This document shows positions 46,583 to 58,733 of a DNA stretch of 64,000 nucleotides, in pieces. The position numbers and the translations under genes are program-made. Source of the stretch: Dipteronia dyeriana (Eukaryota; Streptophyta; Magnoliopsida; Sapindales; Sapindaceae); contig CM065297.1 of assembly GCA_032871835.1 (NCBI GenBank), positions 67,815,253 to 67,879,252 of the forward strand, in the 5' to 3' direction. The notes under the pieces were generated by a model that ran no database searches, was not told the DNA's origin, and worked only from the letters and a program-made list of their open reading frames with translations. Every line of letters starts with the position of its first letter. Position 1 is the stretch's first letter.

Positions 46583-49500
46583 ATGACCCCATCCCTAATC
46601 AACATCCTTAAAGACAATACTTTAACTGGTGATAATTATGTCACATGGAAAAGGAAATTGGGCTACTATTGCAATCTGAAAAGCATAAGTTCGTTCTGTG
46701 CACTCCTAAACCACCTACTCCTACTAATGAATCTACTCAGGAGCAAAGAGATGAGTATAAGCAGTGGGAGTCTTCTGATGAGATGGCTAAATGTTACATT
46801 ATGGCAACCATCTCCGACGTGTTGCAACAGCAACATGAAGGAATTCAGACTGCTGCCGATATAATGATGTCTCTAGAGGAGATGTTTGCTATGAGCTCTA
46901 GGATGACTAAGAGAGAGGCAGTGACTGCTTTTATGAATCTTAGGATGAAACCCGGACAGGCTGTGAAAGATCACATGATGAAAGTCATAACATATCTCAA
47001 CATTGCTGAACTGAATGGATCTGAGATAGATGGTGAGACCAAAGCTGACATGATTGTCAACTTACTATTGGATTCCTTTGATCAATTCAAGTTAGACTAC
47101 ACCTTGAATAATAAGGAATACACCTTGCAAGGCCTGATGCAAGATGTTCAAAGCGCAGAAAAGATCCTTGTGAAAGGCAAAGGTCAAGAGATTCATACCG
47201 TAGGTAAAGTTGCAACTGTTAAGACCCGTAAGAAGGTCAAGAAACAACAGAAGAAAAAACAACTAGGACTTACAAAGAAGAAGACAAAGAAAGTAACCAA
47301 TATCAAAGGAAAGTGTTTCCTTTATGGTGAAAATGGACATTGGAAAAGAAATTGTCTAAAGTCTCAAGAAAAGGAAGAAGGTAATATTAATTATCTTGAA
47401 ACATATTTTTTGGCAGATTCTATGGATTCTTGGATCATAGACTCCGTAGCCACTAATCATGTTTGTTTTTCCTTACATATGTTCAAGGAAAGGAGAAGGC
47501 TTAAAGAGAACGAATTCAACTTGCGTTTAGGCAATGGAGCGTTAGTGTCTGCTAGTGCAGTGGGAGATATTAGAATTTGTTTAGATTCTTTAAGGCATTT
47601 AGATTTAATAGACGTTTATTATGTACCTCAATTCAAGAGGAATTTAATTTCGGTTTCTTGTTTAAATAAATTTGGTTATTCAGTTACTTTTAATAAAACC
47701 TTTATTATTAGTAAGAATGACAAAATTATTTGCAAAGGTACATTAGAAAACGGTTTATTCTATTTGCATGGAAATATCTCTTACTTGTTAGACACGGAAT
47801 CAATGGAACCTAATCATAAAAGAGTAAAATTATCAAAAGATGAAACCTACCTATGGCATTTGCGCCTAGGTCATATTAACCTTAATAGGATTAAAAGATT
47901 GGTATGTGACGGACCTCTAAGTGACTTAAAGGTTGATGATCTACCAACTTGTGAATCTTGTTTGGAAGGTAAAATGACCAAAAGGTCATTTACGACAAAA
48001 GGCGCAAGAGCCATCGAATGTTTAGGATTGATACACACTGATGTGTTTGGACCTATGAGCATTCAAGCTAGAGGTGGATATGAGTACTTCATCACTTTCA
48101 TGGATGATCACGCAAGATTTGGCTATGTGTATCTCATGAGACATAAGTCGGATGCTTTTGATATGTTCAAAGCATTTAAAGCAGAAATAGAAAATCAGCT
48201 TGAGAAACGTATAAAAATCTTAAGGTCCGATCGTGGTTGAGAATATCTATCTGGTGAGTTTCAGCAATATCTTATTGATAATGGAATAATTTCTCAGTTT
48301 TCTACACCAGGCACACCTCAACAAAATGGGGTGGCAGAAAGGAGAAATAGAACTCTTTTTGGATATGGTTAGGTCTATGTTGAGTTATTCAACGCTCCCT
48401 AGTTCTTTTTAGGGATATGCTTTACAAACTGCCATGTATATTCTAAATGATGTACCATCTAAGTTGGTTCCTAAAACACCGCATGAGTTATGGACTGGGC
48501 GAAAGCCTAGTTTACAACACTTAAGGATATTTGGATGTCATGTGCACGTGTTAAAAGGAAAGACAGATAAGATGGAGTCCCGTTCAAAAACATGCATATT
48601 TGTAGGGTATCCAAAAGGAACAAAAGGATATTATTTTTATAGTTCTTCAGATCTTAAAGTATTTGTTTCGACAAATGCCAAATTTCTAGAAAAGGACTAT
48701 ATGAATAATTTTGTGCCTAAAAGTAGAATTGTCCTAAATGAGCTTTTAGGAGATACAATTCCACAAGAGGTTTCGTAACCAAGCCCAATTGTAAGTTCCG
48801 TACCAACACAAGATCAACAATCTACCATACCTCGTCGTATTGGGAGGGTTATTAGACAACCAGAGAGATACATCGGTCTAGAAGAATCTGTGAAGAATCT
48901 TTCGGACGACAATTATCCCTATACATACAAGGAAGCAATGGAAGATGTTGATAGTCGCCATTGGCAAAAGGCAATGCAATCCGAAATTGAATCTATGTTC
49001 AAAAAGAAATTCTGGTCTCTTGTAGACTTGCCTAAAGGGATAAAACCCTTCGGGTGCAAGTGGGTATACAAGAGGAAAAGAGGAATGGATGGAATGGTGA
49101 AAACCTATAAAGCTAGATTGGTAGCTAAAGGTAATACACAGAAGGAAGGTATCGATTATGAAGAAACCTTCTCTCATGTGGCTATGCTTAAATCCATTAG
49201 GATACTCTTATCCATTGCGGCATCTCTAGACCTAGAGATTTGGCAAATGGACGTCAAGACAGCTTTCCTTAACCGAAGTCTTGATGAAAGCATGTATATG
49301 ATGCAACCAGAAGGATTCATTGAAAAGGGCCAAGAGGAAAGGGTATGCAAGTTGTAAAGATCCATATATGGATTGAAGCAAGCATCCAGATCCTGGAACA
49401 TAAGGTTCGATCAAGCTGTAAAAGGTTTTGGATTTATTTAAAACCTTGATGAACCTTGTGTATACAAAAGGATTAAAGGCGACAAGTTGGTTTTCCTAAT

Positions 49501-50489
49501 TCTTTACGTTGATTATATACTACTCATCGGAAACGATGTAGGTATATTGACATCAATAAAAGAATGGTTAGCAAAACAATGTGATATGAAGGATATAGAA
49601 GAAGCAAGTTATATTCTTGGTATCCAACATAAGGGATAGAAAGAATAGAACGATTGCATTATCCCAAGCTTCATACATAGATAAAATCTTGTCTAAGTTT
49701 TCCATGCAAGATTCCAAGAAAGGTATGTTACCTTTCAGGCATGGAATCAAACTTTCTAAGGAACAAATTCCTAAGAATGAGCAAGAAGAACAATTCATGA
49801 GTTGGGTTCTATATGCATCGTCAGTTGGAAGTCTCATGTATGCAATTCTTTGTACTAGACCAGATATTTGTTTTGCTGTAGGCATAGTTAGCAGGTTTTA
49901 ATCGAAACCTGGTCCTGATCACCTGACAGAAGTCAAGCATATTTTCAAGTATCTCAGGAGAACGAGAGATTATATGCTTGTATACTCTAGAAGGGATTTA
50001 ATTCCCGTTGGTTATACAGATTCTGATTTTCAGTCAGATTCTGACTCTAGGAGATCAACATCAGGATCTGTGTTTACCATTTGAGGAAGGGCAATCATAT
50101 GGAGGAGTATCAAGCAATCCTGTATTGCTGATTCCACCATGAAAGCCGAGTATGTTGCCGCATGCGAGGGTGCTAAAGAGGCTGTCTGGCTCCGCCAAAT
50201 CTTGATTGACTTGGAAATGGTTCCTGATGCGAATAAGCAGATCACTATCTATTATGACAATAGTGGAGAAATGGCTAATTAGAAAGAATCAAGAAGTCAT
50301 AAGAGAGGGAAACACATTGAAAGAAAGTATCACCTTCTAAGGGAAATTGTGCATAGGGGTGACGTTACAATTACCAAGATCGCGTGAGCAGAAAATCTAG
50401 CGGATCCCTTTACAAAAGATCTTCCTCAAAAGAGTTTTGATGGGCATCTAGTGAACATGGGGATGAGAGATATAACACATTTGCTATAG
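46583..50489 (+). pseudogene. Ty1/copia gag-pol of element D, recently inactivated
   Basis: The ATG at 46583 opens Gag (MTPSLINILKDNTL). After an early frameshift a 531-codon frame (46645-48240) covers the rest of Gag, the knuckle CFLYGENGHWKRNC at 47314 (second Cys is Tyr), the protease site D-S-V-A-T at 47440 (Gly is Val), GAG-pre-integrase (HLRLGHINLN ... CESCLEGKM) and the integrase start (HTDVFGP, FMDDHARF). A TGA at 48238 and a T insertion near 48355 break integrase. PQQNGVAERRN, the reverse transcriptase (IWQMDVKTAFLN; YVDYILLIGND near 49510, so YVDD is lost) and RNase H with several stops follow, to the stop at 50487. In life it would make a polyprotein for particle assembly, processing, integration and reverse transcription. 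Confidence 0.95.
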
Positions 50490-50490
50490 A

Positions 50491-50503
50491 GCAAGTGGGA
50501 GAT
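50491..50503 (+). promoter_or_regulatory. Polypurine tract of element D
   Basis: GCAAGTGGGAGAT lies directly before the 3' LTR. The same sequence precedes the 3' LTRs of C (25348-25360) and H- (10691-10703, minus strand). It primes plus-strand DNA synthesis. Confidence 0.88.
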
Positions 50504-52930
50504 TGTTAGGATTATACTTGATATCAAGAGTGTAATATTGTAATTAACAATCGTTTCATATAAATAAAGTGATTTTTAGTTAAACAAATCTTATAGCATT
50601 TATAGTTTAATTATTATAATTGTCAAAAGTAAATAATCATAAGGTCAAAAGACTATGAGAAAAGAAGAATTGTTCATACATCTAGATATGTATGAGGTAG
50701 ACATAATTCTTTAGTTAGTCTTAAGATAGAAGGTTGGGCGCCTTTATCTTGTCAAAGTTGTAGATTCTTTTGCTAGCATTTGAGTGGGATCAAATGTGTT
50801 ATGATGAGTCTAGAATCATCAAAGTGTGGTGTCTTTGGGCAAAAGAATCTAGTGCACTGGGTGCATTAAATAGGATCAAAATGAAATACTTTATCTAGAA
50901 CCGTCAATAGATAAAAGTTTTCGTTTGAAGACAATCGGAGAGTCTGTCTCAATCCTGAGATAAATGATGGACTTATGGTTGCAAGTGTTATCATTTGAGC
51001 TGTCAATGAGTATGATTATATAGCAAAGTCTATCCTCGATAGTTTGGTGGTATTCATTTGTTAATCGATAGAGGACTTCATTTATAGATATGGACATATT
51101 GGCTACATTTATTAAATGAGAGTAGAATATCATCATATGGATGTTTTGAGGTATTGGATATTAAATCTTAACGTTAAGTTTTCAATAGTGTCTATTGAAA
51201 CATGGCTTCTAGACAAGTCAAAATATCCAAGTTCAAAATGTGGTCATATGAGTAAATATAGTAACTTGGAGAGCTATAGGCGGTCTATGAGCACTTGGCG
51301 ATTACTGGTATTCTTCATGAGGATACACTTTCTCCAATAAGGTTGTCTAGGGTACGAATGAGTAACATCAACTTATTCTATCTTTATTTAAGAGTTCCAT
51401 TTTAGTTCTTTAGTGGAATGAACTAAAATTAAATAGATTGGACCTAAGTGAATCATTTGTTGATTGTGATTGGGTTGTGTCTATTGGAGCTTAAATTTAG
51501 ATAGCCTGCCAAGATCACCAATCCACACGAACTTGCATGGATTACTTGATATATTCTACCGGACCAATTTAGGGGTCCATCTAGAATTGTAATAAGGCAT
51601 GTGAACTTGTTTCTTTTTGTAAGAATAGGTCTAGTTCATATGTGGACTTTTTATTAAGGTCCAAAGGATTTAATAAAATAAAATAAAATAATATATGGCC
51701 TTTATACTAGGTATGGGCGGCAATGGCTATGGTGAATAGCTTAAATATATTATTTTTATTTTATTATTGTTTAATTAAATGGAAATTAATTAATTTGTTG
51801 ATTAATTAATTATTTAATTAAAAGTCAAAATCTTTTCCTATTAGAAGATGGTCTCCTAAAAACAATACTATTGTTGGTAGTATAGTTAATGTTAAAGACT
51901 ATATTTGATAAGTATTTAAATAAAAGGAGTTATTTATCTAATCAAATTAGGAAGTCTTTAAAAAGGTTACAAATATACTTTTGAGTTGGATTAGGAGTCT
52001 TGGTGTTAGGATAGAATTCCTTTTTAAAAAGGATTCTTAACCACCAAGTAAATTTACCTAAAGAAAGGATTCTTAACTACCAAGTAATCCTTCTTAGGAA
52101 AGGATTTAATCTATATCATATAAAATTCGGCCAGCCCATATATATATATATATATATATATATACAAAAGGATAGAATTTCTTTAAGATAAGGATTCTTA
52201 ACTACCAAATAAATCCACCTAAGCAAAAGGATTCTTACCAACCAAGTAAATCCTTCTTAGGAAAGGATTTATGATCCTATATACATATATGTGTGTGATT
52301 TTCGGCCAGACTTATGATTTCTATGATAAAAATTTCGGCCATGCCTAGGTAATTTTCAAGAGAGAATTTGGCATAGCAAGAGAGAATTTTGAGGGAGAAA
52401 ATTAGTTTTTGCTCTAGACAAAATTCGATCAACTCATAGATAAAGGATGTGTGTGAATTCGGCCTAGAAGAGGAAAAAGGGGAACATTTTTGTATTCAAT
52501 AGTATACTAATATCCTTTACATCAAAAAGGTTTTGTGTACAACAGTGAATCAAGGTTCACGCGCGTTTCAATCAAATTGATTGATAATTCACAAGTGACC
52601 GGACGTTCTTAGATTTTTCTCTTGGAGGATATTTGTAACTAACAAAGAAAAGATTTTTGCTTTGTCTCCATCCTCAGGAATACAATTTAAAGAAAGGGAG
52701 CCCACACTCCTAGGTGATTCACGTTTGTGATTGGATTGGAATATCTTGCAGAATCAATTCGACGCGTGTTTAATCGTCACGTGAAAAAGGTACGATACTT
52801 ATATATACATCGATTAATCTAGGGTTAAGGTTCTCATTGCATAAAAAGGAAAAATTTTATTTATACGCAAACCCTAATCTCGTTTTTTCTCACGCTTCTG
52901 CTGTGTTTCTAAACCGTTTTTTTCCCTACA
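50504..52930 (+). mobile_element. 3' LTR of element D
   Basis: 2427 bp, TGTTAGGATTATAC to CCCTACA. Relative to the 5' LTR it has a deletion of about 17 bp near 50720 (an AATAATATTCACAACTT segment) and an enlarged TA run at 52138-52164. The duplicated U3 unit starts at 52029 and 52190. Confidence 0.95.
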
Positions 52931-52935
52931 ATATA

Positions 52936-55435
52936 CAATGTCTTTTCTCCATACTTGTCTACATCGCGCTATGCATCGCATATGGTGTTCATTTTATCAT
53001 TTATAGAGTTTCGTTCATTGTGGAGCAAATATGGTACGTGGGATTCTTGGTGGAACCAGTTCATTATGCTACTCCTATGAAGTGAACCTGCTCAGATAAT
53101 CATGGAGCTCCAATACATTAGCTCCCCACTTAAAGATCTCCTATATAGCTGAACCATTCTGATACATCGAGAGCTCCTATATAGTAGAACTACACCTCTC
53201 ATGCTCTTCTATAGAAGATTCGCTCCACCACCAGTGTATCACCTATCCAGCAGATCCACTGGGATTCGACCTTTTCATACGAATCCCCTCATGCCTCCAG
53301 GTCCGCCTTTCATAAGCTCCTAGGTAGAGGTAGTAGGTCGACCTATGAATCTAAGAAGCCAACTCAGCTGTGTAGCTTCTAGAGCAGCACGACCAGTAGA
53401 AGATTAGCGGCTCCACGCCTCAAGCACTGGGCCAGTCAACGCCCAAGTGAGCCACTGAACTCTCGATTCATTCCAGCAGATTCCAGAGCCCTCTCTTAGT
53501 TGTTGGGGACTTATAGGATCCCGAGCATGCATCTGCACCAGTACCTCCAGTTGCTTCGAAGCCCGATCGAGGAGCTGTCAGAAGTTTCCCACATTTGGTA
53601 AGGCCACCTACGTGCCTGAGCAAGCTTCTAGAGCGGTATCATCGCTACAAGACTGGTGGCTTCGCTCTATATATACCGAGCCATTCGCCACCCTAGCAAG
53701 CCACCGAAGCCCGATCCGATCGAGGATCTCTCAGAAGCTTTCTACATTTGGTAAGGCCACCTGCGTGCCTAAGCAAGCTTCTAGAGCAGTAGCATCGCTA
53801 CAAGATCGGTGGCTTCGCTCTATATGTACCGGGTCATTCATCGCCCTACCAAGCCACCGAAGCCTGATCTGATCGAGGAGAGCCCAGAGGTTTCCCACTC
53901 TTGGTAAGGCCTTCTACATGCCTAAGCTAACCTCTGGAGCAGCAGCCTCACTGTAAGGCCAAGTGTCTCCTCACTTCTTATACAGGGCCGATCAACGCCC
54001 AATTGAGCCACTGAGCTCCTGTTCCGTTCCAGCATGGTCCAAAGTTTTCTCTCAGTTGTTAGGGGCTCATTGAAATCCTAAGTATTCCTCTGGATCTGTA
54101 CCAGACAGGTTGCCCATCTCCATTGATATAGGGTCATCCATTACTCAAGTGAGTCACCACTTATCCCGGAGGGGTCCAAAGTCTTCCCTCCGTCGAAGGA
54201 AACATCTAGAATCCCGAGCATGTCTCCAGACAGTTACTAGGCCAGTGTCTCCTCTCCACTTGTATGGGGCCATTCATCGCCCTAGTGAGCTACCTTGGTC
54301 CCGATCTACCTCTCTGGGCCAGCTTCCACCACCTAGGTTGGATCAACTTCAGTCGGCCTTGACCTTAATCTCCTCAGTTGGATCAATCGAGATCTCTTCT
54401 ACCTCTCTTACCTCTCCTACCTTGGTAACACCAATCCGGACCTCTACTTTGATAGATTCAGATAGAGAGGTAGGAAGACTTGAATCCCCCTATGCATCTA
54501 CAGCAGCAGAGGACTTCAAGGTAGTTCCTGCCACAACACGGTTAGACATGAAAGTAGAAATGGGAACCAAGTCCTTCTCATCATCTGTGCATCCATCATC
54601 TCAATAATTTCAGGCTTCAGTCAAAGCGGACCCAGGTAACTCTCAACTTTCTCTGTGATCTACTCAAGGTATCCATCCTCCAATGATGATCAGGTCAGAG
54701 GGTAGAAGAGCTCGAGCTGCATAGCAAGCAACACAGAAGCGTCCTTCAGCAAATAAAGCACCCACCTTGGCTCCCAAGGTAGCCACACTACCATGCAGAG
54801 TTTAAACAACTCCTACCATGTGGCCGTGAGTTGAAGAAGTAACCATCCTCCTTGGCTAGCACGAGCTCGACCTTAGCAAACACCAGCTTGCTCACAGAGA
54901 TTATCATACCGATGGCTCCTCTACATTTGTACTGGGCCTTCCAATGCCCTTGTGAGCCATCGAGGTCTCGATCCATTCGGGGAGCACCCAAAGGTCCTAA
55001 TTCAATCACATCGGGGTCTACGATTGTCGAAGACTCTCATCTACCCCAAGTAGACTTCCAACCCATTTTTTCATCACTTGAGGACTAGATGCTCAATATT
55101 TTCTTAGTACTCCAGTGTGAGGAGCGATGGCCTTAGCATTATCTCAAGAGATTCTACTCGTTAAAGAACTCTTAGAGCGAGATTGGTTATCAACAGATAC
55201 CACCATGCATTAACTTCGTATTAGCTTGCCATGAGTTTGCATCTCTTTCAATTTCGGTATCCGTAAGAGATCTCATGTGATCACCATCACCAGGAGAGCT
55301 ACACTGCACTCATAATGCTCTGGACCGGATAAAATCCCTCCAGGAGGATTGCCATCACCAAGAGAGCTCCATAGCCCTCATGATGCCCCAGACTGGATAA
55401 ATCCCTCCAGAAGGAACGCCATGGTATTTCGACAA
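52936..55435 (+). repeat. Internal repeat-rich region of element L
   Basis: This continues element L beyond D. A perfect-period 153-bp tandem repeat has GATCGAGGA phase marks at 53565, 53718 and 53871. More diverged copies of its GCC-x-TCAACGCCC-x-AGTGAGCCAC phrase occur near 53430, 53690, 53840, 53986, 54270 and 54928. The period is a multiple of three, which keeps frames open, as at 53612-53872 and 54110-54607. The predicted proteins are low-complexity Ser/Arg-rich and match nothing I recognise, so I do not call genes. Confidence 0.6.
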
Positions 55436-55692
55436 TGATCGCCTCGAGACCAGGAAATAGCTAGATAGCGCTCATGATGCCTCGGCAGGGCACCACCCAC
55501 CGCCAAGAAGGGTCTGAGTGTAAGAGCATAGTTGCCATCCATATCTCGAGACCAGGGATTGATCGGGGAAGCCCCCTCATCACCCTTGATGCCTTGATTG
55601 GGTGACCTCCCCCAAGAATGATCTGAGTGTAAGAGCAAGAAAGGTCTGAGTGTAAGAGCATAGTTGCCATCCGGATTAAAATACCAGGATAT
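55436..55692 (+). repeat. Repeats related to the G1 3' UTR array
   Basis: GGTCTGAGTGTAAGAGCATAG followed by TTGCCATCC occurs at 55511 and 55643, with a partial copy at 55619. CGAGACCAGG and a GATGCCT(C/T)GG phrase also recur. The wording parallels 6085-6440 (GGGTCTGAGC...GCATAGTT...AAGACCAGGA). It is truncated on the right by element E. Confidence 0.7.
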
Positions 55693-58359
55693 AGCTAGAT
55701 CAAACCTTGTGTTACAGGATCTGGATGCTTGCTTCAATCCTTATATGGATCTTTGCAACTTGCATACCCTTTCCTCTTAGCCCTTTTCAATGAATCCTTC
55801 TGGTTGCATCATATAGATGCTTTCGTCAAGACTTCCATTAAGGAATGCTGTCTTGACATCCATTTTCCAAATCTCTAAGTCTAGAGATGCCGCAATGGAT
55901 AAGAGTATCCTAATGGATTTAAGCATGGCCACAAAAGAGAAGGTTTCTTCATAATTGATACCTTCTTTTTATGTATAACCTTTAGCTACCAATCTAGCTT
56001 TAAAGGTTTCCAACTTTCCATCCATTCCTTTTTTCCTCTTGTATACCCACTTGCATATTCCTTTTGACAAGTCTACAAGAGACCAGACTTTGTTTTTGAA
56101 CATAGATTCAATTTCGGATTGCATTGCCTTTTTCCAATGGCGACAATCAACATCTTCCATTGCTTTCTTGTACTTAAAGGGATCATCGTCGTCTAGAAGA
56201 TTCTCTACAGATTCTCCAAGACCGATGTATCTCTCGAGTTGTCTAACAACCCTCCCACTACGACGAGGTATGGTAGATTGTTGATCATGTGTTGGTACGG
56301 AACTTACAATTGGGCTTGGTTACGAAACCTCTTGTGGAATTGTATCTCATAAAAGCTCATTCAAGACAATTCTACTTTTAGGCACAAAATTATTCATATA
56401 GTCTTTTTCCAGAAATTTAACATTTGTCGAAACAAATACTTTAAGATCTGAAGGACTATAAAAATAATATATTTTTGTTCCTTTTGGATACCCTAAAAAT
56501 ATGTCTGTTTCTGAACGAGACTCCATCTTTTCTATCTTTCCTTTTATGTGCGCAGGACATCCAAATATCCTTAAGTATTGTAAACTAGGCTTTCGCCCGG
56601 TCCACAACTCATGCGGTGTTTTAGGAACTGACTTAGGTGGTACATCGTTTAGAATTTAAATTACGGTTTGTAAAGCATATCCCTAAAAAGAATTAGGGAG
56701 CGTTTAATAACTCAACATAGACCTAACCATATCCAAAAGAGTTCTATTTCTCCTTTCTGCCACCCATTTTGTTGAGGTGTGCCTGGTGCAGAAAACTGAG
56801 AAATTATCCCATTATCAATAAGATATTGCTGAAACTCACCAGATAGATATTCTCCACTACAATCAGACCTCAAGATTTTTATGCGTTTCTTAAGCTGATT
56901 TTCCACTCCAGTTTTAAATGCTTTGAACATGTCAAAAGCATCTTACTTATGTCTCATGAGATACACATAACCAAATCTTGAGTTATCATCCGTGAAAGTG
57001 ATGAAGTACTCATATCCACCTCTAGTTTGAATGCTCATAGGTCCACACACATCAGTGTGTATCAATCCTAAACATTCGATGGCTCTTGTGCCTTTGGTCG
57101 TAAATGACCTGTTGGTCATTTTACCTTCCAAACAAGATTTCATAATTTGGTAGATCATCAACCTTTAAGTCACTTAGAGGTCTGTCACTTACCAATCTTT
57201 TAATCCTATTAAGGTTAATATGACCTAGGTGCAAATGCCATAGGTAGGTTTCATCTTTGATAATTTTTCTCTTTTATGATTAGGTTTCTTGGATTCTGTG
57301 TCTAACAAGTGAGAGATATTTCCATGCAAATAGAGTAAACCGTTTTCCAATGTACCTTTACAAATAATTTTGCTATTCTTACTAATAATAAAACCTTTTA
57401 TTAAAAGTAACCGAATATCCAAATTTATTTAGACAAGAGACAGAAATTAAGTTCCTCTTGAATTGTGGTACATAATAAACGTTTATTAAAACTAAATGCC
57501 TATAAGAATCTAAATTGATTCTAATATCTCCCACTACACAAATAGAAACCAATGCTCCATTGCCAAAATGCAAGTTGAATTCATTCTTATTCAGTCTATT
57601 CCTTTGACCTTTTTCACCACAAAGGATACACTTCCCTTTGATCTTGGTTACTTCTTGGTTTCCTTCTAAGAATGCCCAAGTTGTTTTTTCTTCTGTTGTC
57701 TCTTGACCTTCTTACGGGTCTTTAACAGTGGCAACTTACCAAGAATATAAATCTCTTGATCCTTGCCTTTCACAAGGACTTTTTCTGCACTTTGAACATC
57801 TTGCAACAGGCCTTGCAAGGTGTATTCTTTATTATTCAATGTGTAGTCCAACTTGAATTGATCAAAGGAATCCGATAGTGAGTTGACAATCATGTTAATT
57901 TTGGTCTCAGCATCTATCTCAGCACCATTTAGTTCAGCAATGTTGAGATGTGATATGACTTTCATCATGTGATCTTTCACACCCTGTCCAGGTTTCATCC
58001 TAAGATTCATAAAAGCAGTCACTGCCTCTCTCTTAGTTGTCCTAGACCTCATAGCAAACATCTCCTCTAGAGACATCATTATATCGGCAACAATCTCCAT
58101 TCCTTCATGTTGTTGTTGCAACACGTCGGAGATGTGGCCATAATTTAATGTACATTTAGCCATCTCATCTGAAGACTTCCACTAATAATACTCATCTCTT
58201 CGCTCCTGAGTAGATTCATTAGTTTGGTGGTTAAGGAATAGACATAAAGAATTTATGTTTTTCAGCTTGCAATAACAACCCAATTTTTCTTTTCCATGTG
58301 ACATAGTTATCATCAGTTAAAGTATTATCTTTTAGGATGTTGATTAGGGATGGGGTCAT
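55693..58359 (-). pseudogene. Family-A Ty1/copia gag-pol of element E, truncated
   Basis: The minus-strand start is at 58359 (MTPSLINILKDNTL after a short upstream frame). Gag covers 58163-57666. The knuckle begins CILCGEKG near 57630, but at about 57600 a deletion joins it to RLNKNEFNL, removing the rest of the knuckle and the protease site. GAG-pre-integrase and integrase (GLIHTDVCGP, FTDDNSRFG, TPQQNG) follow, then an N-terminal reverse transcriptase with IWKMDVKTAFLN-type sequence. It stops in the YGLKQAS region near 55698, where L repeat sequence begins. The YVDD region, RNase H, purine tract and 3' LTR are absent. Confidence 0.9.
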
Positions 58360-58733
58360 GATTTCTTTATAGTAACAAAAATGATATAAGTAAATAATCA
58401 TGATAAAGCACTTTGAATATTTATCTTGAATTAAATAAAATAATTCAATCATAAAAATTCAACAGGTGATTCAACACCTATAAATGTCACGCCTCCTTTG
58501 GGAGTTCGCAACATTTAATAGTTGTACTAGGTCCCACCTAATTGTTAACATAACAGCCAACGTTTTCAATTTTAACCTTGGATTTTATTAACATGAACTC
58601 TGGAGGATATTAATAAACTTACATTGAGTGTATTACCAAGTTATCGACCTTCACGAATATCCCTCACGAATATCCCTCATTTGGGAGTAGATATCGTTTG
58701 AGCTAATTGTCTAGTCTATCATTGTAAGGAAGT
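58360..58733 (-). mobile_element. Leader of element E, first part
   Basis: The reverse complement of the family-A leader, ending at GGAAGT, where a solo LTR is inserted. It continues at 61277. Confidence 0.85.

Larger units (their letters stand above)
43379..52930 (+). mobile_element. Family-A Ty1/copia element D, structurally complete
   Basis: 9552 bp: LTR 43379-45811, primer site 45814-45826, leader, gag-pol remnant 46583-50489, purine tract 50491-50503, LTR 50504-52930. Target-site duplication ATATA at 43374-43378 and 52931-52935. Both LTRs keep TG...CA ends. It sits in the leader of element L. The gag-pol has few lesions relative to C, E and H-, so it is probably the youngest copia element in the window, though still inactive. 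Confidence 0.96.

Noticed and set aside
53565..53890. 153-bp repeats as a CRISPR array
   Set aside because: Units are contiguous, with no short repeat and unique-spacer structure, and the genome is a plant.
54110..54607. 165-residue frame in the L region
   Set aside because: Low-complexity Ser/Arg/Pro content in a field of degenerate tandem repeats whose period is a multiple of three. No recognisable domain or start context.
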